Shown: positions 6,824-9,852 of the stretch, one piece after another
Layout: every line of letters begins with the position of its first letter
How positions within the stretch are numbered: position 1 is the first letter of the stretch
NCBI GenBank assembly: GCA_965602945.1
Contig: CBFDBC010000145.1
Span: forward strand, 1-9,852
DNA: 9,852 bases
Reading direction: 5' to 3'
Origin: JAUXEH01 sp965602945
Lineage (GTDB): Bacteria; Acidobacteriota; Aminicenantia; Aminicenantales; Aminicenantaceae
Translations under genes and position numbers: made by a program
Notes under the pieces: model-generated
Seen by the model: only the letters and a program-made list of their open reading frames with translations
Database searches by the model: none
Told to the model about the DNA's origin: nothing

Positions 6824-7684
6824 TCAGAGGAGGAAGGTGGGATGGAGGAAGTAGGCTGTGTGCGGCAGCTTCTTCCGGGAAGCGGCCCTCTCCAGGGATT
6901 TGTAGGGAGAGCGGTAATCGAACTGTTTCCCCTGAAAACGCAGGTACGCCCCGGCGGTGAGGGTCTCCTTGAGCCAGAGGGCCTCGCTCTTTCCCTCTGA
7001 ATACAGCACGAAACGCGCACGGCTGCCCCTGGACTTGAGCACATCCAGGAAAAACTCCCGGGCATCCGATTCGGCCAGGCTCCGTTCATCCAGGTGAAGC
7101 CAGAGATTTGCACCGGCCAGCTCCACCATCTCAGGGCCGAACGGCCCATGGTGATAAATGACCAGGTGGCTCCCACCGGCTTCACACTCCGCGGCCAGGG
7201 CTAACAACACATCTGGGCTCCGATTTTGTTCACGGTTGGATACATGGAGATAGGCCCCGGCCCGCCCCAGCTGCAGCAGGGGATTCGGGACAGTTTCCCC
7301 GTCAGCCCCTTCCTCCGGGAAAGACCCGCGGACGAAATACGACAGGATGGAACGCCCCTTGCCGGCAGCCCGCAGCAGCCCCTCGAGTTCCTCCAGGTCC
7401 GTCCGTGACTCATCGGACGTGTAGAGGTCGGCCCCCGCTTCCAGCAGCCACTCCAACCGGAAGCGGTCCAGGCGGCCCGAATCGACCAGGCGGAACCTCC
7501 CGCCTCCCCTGCGGTATATCCTGACAGCGTCCAGGAGCGTGGCTTCATCATAAAGGTCGTCGCGGACGGTCAGCGCATCTGCCCCCATCCCGGCCGATGC
7601 CAGGAGGGTTTCCAGGGAATCTCCGGAGGGCGCGGATTCCGGACGTCCGCCATTCTGGGTTGTGTGTTCTTCTCTGTCCACCAC
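6824..7684 (-). CDS. Unrecognised 286-residue protein, probably a fourfold-repeat alpha/beta barrel
   Basis: I do not recognise a family. No signal peptide or membrane segment is visible; the first about 22 residues are polar and probably disordered. From about residue 64 the protein shows four repeats of 48-59 residues. Each has a hydrophobic strand (RFRLVDS, SILSYFV, HLVIYHHG, RFVLYSEG), a helix ending in Ala-Gly-Ala or similar, a second strand (ADLYTSDE at 85, AYLHVSNRE at 144, ANLWLHLDE at 192, AYLRFQGK at 246), and usually a second helix such as DLEELEGLLRAAG. Four copies give eight strands, which suggests a TIM-barrel-like fold. Acidic or polar residues end several strands (D68, D91, E92, H178, H179, D199, E200), as catalytic residues would, but no known active-site motif is evident. 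The GTG start at 7684 has AAAGG about 7 nt upstream; Met33 is an alternative. The gene precedes the ATPase operon on the same strand, but that operon has its own promoter. Confidence 0.85.
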   Translation of the reverse strand: MVDREEHTTQNGGRPESAPSGDSLETLLASAGMGADALTVRDDLYDEATLLDAVRIYRRGGGRFRLVDSGRLDRFRLEWLLEAGADLYTSDESRTDLEELEGLLRAAGKGRSILSYFVRGSFPEEGADGETVPNPLLQLGRAGAYLHVSNREQNRSPDVLLALAAECEAGGSHLVIYHHGPFGPEMVELAGANLWLHLDERSLAESDAREFFLDVLKSRGSRARFVLYSEGKSEALWLKETLTAGAYLRFQGKQFDYRSPYKSLERAASRKKLPHTAYFLHPTFLL

Positions 7685-7700
7685 GATCTCGCCTTTACCT

Positions 7701-7787
7701 ACCTGAATTATTCATAAAAGCTGCCGACAATCCAATCGAAATATTCTTTTTCACCTAATGTCGGCATCTTTTATGAATAATCCAGGT
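7701..7787. repeat. Long near-perfect inverted repeat (29-bp arms) in the divergent intergenic region
   Basis: The left arm (7701-7729) and the reverse complement of the right arm (7759-7787) agree at 27 of 29 positions, around a 29-nt AT-rich centre. Shared blocks, read inward from each end, are CCTG, ATTATTCATAAAAG and TGCCGACA or a one-base variant. The outer ends begin CCTG/CCTGG. It lies 16 bp from the GTG of the 286-residue gene and 31 bp from the small ORF before queC. It could be a small non-autonomous mobile element (MITE-like), a large operator serving both genes, or a cruciform or RNA hairpin. No clear target-site duplication flanks it, and no T-run follows either arm, so a terminator is unlikely. 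Confidence 0.85.
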
Positions 7788-7818
7788 TGCTTAAAATACG
7801 AACTTTTGAAGCTATAGT

Positions 7819-7917
7819 ATGGCAAAAAGACCGGGGCAAGTAAAGCATCTGTCCCTTCAGGTCCCCGGCTTGAAAAAGGCCGGAGGTTCGTCTATCATCG
7901 TACCGGTCATATCATGA
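7819..7917 (+). CDS. Small ORF (32 codons) overlapping the queC start; possible leader peptide
   Basis: An ATG at 7819 opens a 32-codon frame (MAKRPGQVKHLSLQ...IIVPVIS) whose TGA overlaps the queC ATG as ATGA, the arrangement also used between queC and queD. queC has no good ribosome site of its own, so coupling to an upstream frame would explain its translation. Against this, the small ORF has only a weak GAAG site, and a -10-like TATAGT lies at 7813-7818; if that is the queC promoter, transcripts would start inside the small ORF. I recognise no homology in the peptide. It may be a chance frame. Confidence 0.35.
   Translation: MAKRPGQVKHLSLQVPGLKKAGGSSIIVPVIS
7829..7908 (+). promoter_or_regulatory. 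Structured queC leader with mutually exclusive hairpins
   Basis: Three stems can form. P1 pairs GACCGG (7829-7834) with CCGGTC (7903-7908), enclosing the leader just before the queC ATG. P2 pairs CCGGGG (7831-7836) with CCCCGG (7863-7868). P3 pairs CCGGC (7865-7869) with GCCGG (7879-7883) next to an SD-like CGGAGG. P2 excludes P1 and P3, while P1 and P3 can coexist, which is the logic of a switch. I do not see the class-I preQ1 riboswitch core. CCGG is self-complementary and occurs four times here, so some pairings are expected by chance. Confidence 0.4.
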
Positions 7918-8609
7918 AGAACGCGCTGGTTCTGTTTTCCGGGGGGATCGATTCCACCACCTCTTTGTACTGGGCGCGGGACCGGTTCGAGCGTGTGTCG
8001 CTCCTGACCTTCGATTACGGGCAGCGGCACCGTGTAGAACTCCGGTCCGCAGGCGAGCTCGCGCGCAGGCTCGGACTGTCCCAGAAGATCTTGAGTGTGG
8101 ACCTCACCCAGATCGGAGGTTCGGCGCTCACCGATGCAAACATCCGGCTCCCTGAATTCAGGCGTGTGGAGGAGATCGATGACGGCCTCCCGCCCACATA
8201 TGTGCCGTTCCGGAACGGCATCTTCCTGGCGCTGGCCGCGGCCTGGGCCGAAGTGATCGAAGCGCGTGACCTTATCTGCGGATTCAACATCATAGACTCT
8301 CCCAACTACCCCGACACGCGCCCTTCGTTCATCGCGGCCATGGAGGAGGCGGTCAACGCCGGCACCCGGGCGGCTTTCGAGAAGGGCGGATTTACCATCC
8401 ACGCCCCGTTCGTAGACATGACCAAGAGCGAGATCATCGAAGCAGGCCTGGCCCTGGGTGCGGACTACTCCTTCTCCGTCTCCTGCTATGCCGGCGGGGA
8501 GGTCCCCTGCGGGAGATGTTCCGCCTGCCTCCTGCGGCACGGGGCCTGGCAGGAAGTGCGGGAAGAGGACCATCTGATCAAACGACTGAAAAAGGAGGGC
8601 CGGATATGA
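7914..8609 (+). CDS. queC: 7-cyano-7-deazaguanine (preQ0) synthase QueC
   Basis: QueC converts 7-carboxy-7-deazaguanine and ammonia to preQ0 using ATP, in the cytoplasm, the last step of preQ0 synthesis. The 231-residue product has normal length. It shows the PP-loop SGGIDS (residues 9-14) that binds ATP, the family motif FDYGQRH (33-39), the block YVPFRNGIFLALAAAWAE, and NIIDSPNYPDTRPSF. The zinc site near the C-terminus has all four cysteines (191, 199, 202, 205 in SCYAGGEVPCGRCSACLLR). The ATG at 7914 starts directly at the typical MKNALVLFSGG. There is no good ribosome site close to it; a CGGAGG lies 27 nt upstream, and an overlapping small ORF may provide coupling. The stop overlaps queD as ATGA. 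The queC-queD-queE order supports a single preQ0 operon. Confidence 0.97.
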   Translation: MKNALVLFSGGIDSTTSLYWARDRFERVSLLTFDYGQRHRVELRSAGELARRLGLSQKILSVDLTQIGGSALTDANIRLPEFRRVEEIDDGLPPTYVPFRNGIFLALAAAWAEVIEARDLICGFNIIDSPNYPDTRPSFIAAMEEAVNAGTRAAFEKGGFTIHAPFVDMTKSEIIEAGLALGADYSFSVSCYAGGEVPCGRCSACLLRHGAWQEVREEDHLIKRLKKEGRI

Positions 8610-8953
8610 GTTGGATCCTTAAAGTCCGGGACAGGTTCCAGGCCGCCCATTATCTCAAGGGATACAAGGGAAAGTGCGAGAATGTCCACGGCCACACGTT
8701 TCACGTAGAGGTCCATGTCAGGGTCACCGAGCTGGACGAGATCGGGATCGGCATCGATTTTGCGGAGATCAAGCAGGCCATGGCGGACCTCCTCCCGGAT
8801 CACACCCTGCTCAACGAGATCTACGACTTCAATCCCACGGCGGAAAACATCGCGCGACGGCTGTACGACGTGCTCAAACAGGCGTTCCCCGTCCAGAGTG
8901 TCACGGTTTGGGAATCGGAAGATGCATCAGCCACCTATTCTGAAGATCCATGA
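8606..8953 (+). CDS. queD: 6-carboxy-5,6,7,8-tetrahydropterin synthase QueD
   Basis: QueD converts 7,8-dihydroneopterin triphosphate to 6-carboxytetrahydropterin, the first committed step toward preQ0. The 115-residue product has normal length for a QueD of the PTPS fold. Visible residues are the zinc ligands His15, His28 and His30 (FQAAHYL, NVHGHTF), the catalytic cysteine Cys24 in KGKCENVHGH, the Asp65-His66 pair in LPDHTLLNE, the PTAENIA motif (77-83), and the pterin-binding glutamate in VWESE (Glu103). The ATG at 8606 overlaps the queC stop by 4 nt and has AGGAGG 7 nt upstream, which fixes the start. All catalytic residues are present, so it should be active. The 3' end overlaps queE by 32 nt in another frame. 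Confidence 0.96.
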   Translation: MSWILKVRDRFQAAHYLKGYKGKCENVHGHTFHVEVHVRVTELDEIGIGIDFAEIKQAMADLLPDHTLLNEIYDFNPTAENIARRLYDVLKQAFPVQSVTVWESEDASATYSEDP

Positions 8954-9551
8954 GATCTTCGCCTCGCTTCAGGGGGAAGGCCTCAGGCAGGGTGAGCCCA
9001 CGCTCTTTGTCCGGCTCACAGGCTGCAACCTGAGGTGTGCGTTCTGCGACACACGCCACGCCTGGGACCGGGGTGAAGATCTGACGGTGGATCAGATCAC
9101 AGACCGGGTCATTGGCCTGCGCCGGGACTTCCCCAGCGAATGGGTCTGCCTGACGGGGGGCGAGCCCCTGCTTCAGGATATCGGGGAGCTGCTCCAGGCT
9201 CTCACCCGGGCCTCACTGAAGATCCAGGTCGAAACCAATGCCACACGGCTCCCGGTCTTTCCGGTGGACTGGTACACGGCTTCTCCGAAACCCCCGGACT
9301 ATAACGTCCATCCGGGGCTGACCGAAGTCGCCAGGGAGCTCAAACTGGTGGTGTCGAGCGAACTGACTGAGGACGCATGCCTGCGCCTGGGACGCCTCTT
9401 TCCGGCGGAAACTCCCCTGGTCCTGCAGCCGGAGTCCAACCAGGACTGGTCTATCCAAAAGGGACATGCCCTGCTCCGGAAGGTCATGGCGTCGGGTAAG
9501 GCCAATGTCCGGCTTTCCCTGCAGCTGCACAAGATCATCGACATCCCCTGA
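8922..9551 (+). CDS. queE: 7-carboxy-7-deazaguanine synthase QueE (radical SAM)
   Basis: QueE is a radical SAM enzyme that contracts the ring of 6-carboxytetrahydropterin to give 7-carboxy-7-deazaguanine, the substrate of QueC. The 209-residue product opens with KIHEIFASLQGEG, typical of QueE. It has the 4Fe-4S cluster motif CX3CX2C (Cys35, Cys39, Cys42 in GCNLRCAFCDT), the SAM-binding TGGEPLL (78-84), VETNAT, the substrate-site motif ASPKPP, and the conserved C-terminal RLSLQLHKIIDIP. I chose the ATG at 8922, in the queD 3' end, because it places the family start correctly and has GGGAA 8 nt upstream. The 32-nt overlap with queD suggests coupled translation. No gene for GTP cyclohydrolase I or QueF is in view, so the supply and use of preQ0 must be encoded elsewhere. 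Confidence 0.96.
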   Translation: MHQPPILKIHEIFASLQGEGLRQGEPTLFVRLTGCNLRCAFCDTRHAWDRGEDLTVDQITDRVIGLRRDFPSEWVCLTGGEPLLQDIGELLQALTRASLKIQVETNATRLPVFPVDWYTASPKPPDYNVHPGLTEVARELKLVVSSELTEDACLRLGRLFPAETPLVLQPESNQDWSIQKGHALLRKVMASGKANVRLSLQLHKIIDIP

Positions 9552-9557
9552 CCCTCA

Positions 9558-9590
9558 CCCGGCCTCACCTCATAAGGGGAGATGGCCGGG
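9558..9590. repeat. GC-rich hairpin after queE
   Basis: CCCGGCC (9558-9564) pairs with GGCCGGG (9584-9590), and inside it CCTC pairs with GGGG around an ATAA loop, giving a long stem starting 7 nt after the queE stop. It is followed by AAAATCTC, not a T-run, so it is not a standard intrinsic terminator. It could slow polymerase, protect the 3' end of the que mRNA, or be a REP-like repeat: the left side, CCTCACCCGGCCTCACC, looks like the left half of palindromes common in many bacterial genomes. Confidence 0.55.
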
Positions 9591-9701
9591 AAAATCTCAC
9601 CTCCCGATTCACCATCAGAGGCGATTGTTTTGCATGACCTATTTTAAGAATATGGAAGCACACATCGGAACTCCGAGTGAAAATCAACGCAAGGTAACCG
9701 G

Positions 9702-9852
9702 ATGAACAACACAGACAAGATCCCACCCGTCATTTTCCTGTGCGCCCTGTTCGTGTTCCTGTTCTGCTCCTCGTTCTCCTATTTTATCCTGGATCATACC
9801 CCCCGCATCCAGGATGAGATCGCCTACAACTTCCAGGCAAAGATCTTCCTCT
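9702..9852 (+). CDS. Membrane protein, probably a GT-C type glycosyltransferase, N-terminal part only
   Basis: The first 50 codons run off the right edge. Residues about 8-30 (PPVIFLCALFVFLFCSSFSY) form one strongly hydrophobic membrane segment. It is followed by an outward loop with HTPRIQDEIAYNFQAKIFL. This arrangement, a first membrane helix and then an acidic loop with DE and a YxFQAK motif, resembles GT-C (ArnT/PMT-like) glycosyltransferases that use lipid-linked sugars, in which the acidic residue of the first loop is catalytic. The ATG at 9702 has AAGG 7 nt upstream. A separate transcription unit is likely: a 150-nt gap with a hairpin separates it from queE. The only promoter-like candidate in the gap is poor (TTGTTT, 17 bp, GAATAT). 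The family call rests on few residues. Confidence 0.6.
   Translation, partial: MNNTDKIPPVIFLCALFVFLFCSSFSYFILDHTPRIQDEIAYNFQAKIFL

Noticed and set aside
6809..6840. Direct repeat GGAAGGTGG (two copies 23 bp apart) at the end of the 286-residue gene
   Set aside because: Short, purine-rich and partly coding; no further copies or associated feature, so likely chance.
7701..7787. Palindrome as a bidirectional terminator
   Set aside because: It lies between two divergent start regions, not between converging gene ends, and neither arm is followed by a T-run.
7787..7913. Class-I preQ1 riboswitch upstream of queC
   Set aside because: The expected short stem with a CUUAG/UACACC-type loop and an A-rich tail pairing back was not found; only generic hairpins are visible.
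7857..8573. 238-codon minus-strand frame opposite queC
   Set aside because: It is a shadow of queC, whose motifs and overlaps are unambiguous.

Overview
The window is GC-rich bacterial DNA with two oppositely oriented blocks that meet at a divergent intergenic region near 7.7-7.9 kb. Bacterial rather than archaeal origin is suggested by a sigma70-type promoter, Shine-Dalgarno (SD) sites, GTG start use, and a V/A-type ATPase operon in the same order as the Enterococcus hirae ntp operon (ntpF-I-K-E-C-G-A-B). I cannot name the species. An anaerobe or fermenter of a lineage known mainly from metagenomes would fit, but that is inference.

Minus strand, 6713 down to 1: a tightly packed V/A-type ATPase operon, encoding in transcription order H/G (stalk coiled coil), I (membrane stator), K (c-ring), E (peripheral stalk), C (socket), F (central stalk), A (catalytic) and B (cut by the window edge). 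Subunit D presumably lies beyond base 1. A clear promoter (TTGCAA, 17 bp, TATAAT) lies just upstream of the H gene. The c subunit has every residue that binds sodium in the E. hirae K ring, so a Na+-coupled enzyme is predicted. Subunits E and C are unusually short.

Minus strand, 7684 to 6824: a 286-residue protein that I do not recognise. By eye it consists of four repeats of strand-helix-strand-helix, which would make an eight-stranded alpha/beta barrel.

Divergent region, 7685-7913: it holds an almost perfect 29-bp inverted repeat (7701-7787). It is followed by a leader to queC that contains a 32-codon small ORF and mutually exclusive hairpins.

Plus strand, 7914 to 9551: queC-queD-queE, overlapping genes for making preQ0 (the 7-deazaguanine precursor of queuosine) from dihydroneopterin triphosphate. 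A GC-rich hairpin follows. From 9702 the first 50 codons of a membrane protein, probably a GT-C type glycosyltransferase, run off the right edge.

The two blocks share no obvious pathway. The least explained parts are the barrel-like protein, the palindrome in front of it, and the structured queC leader.
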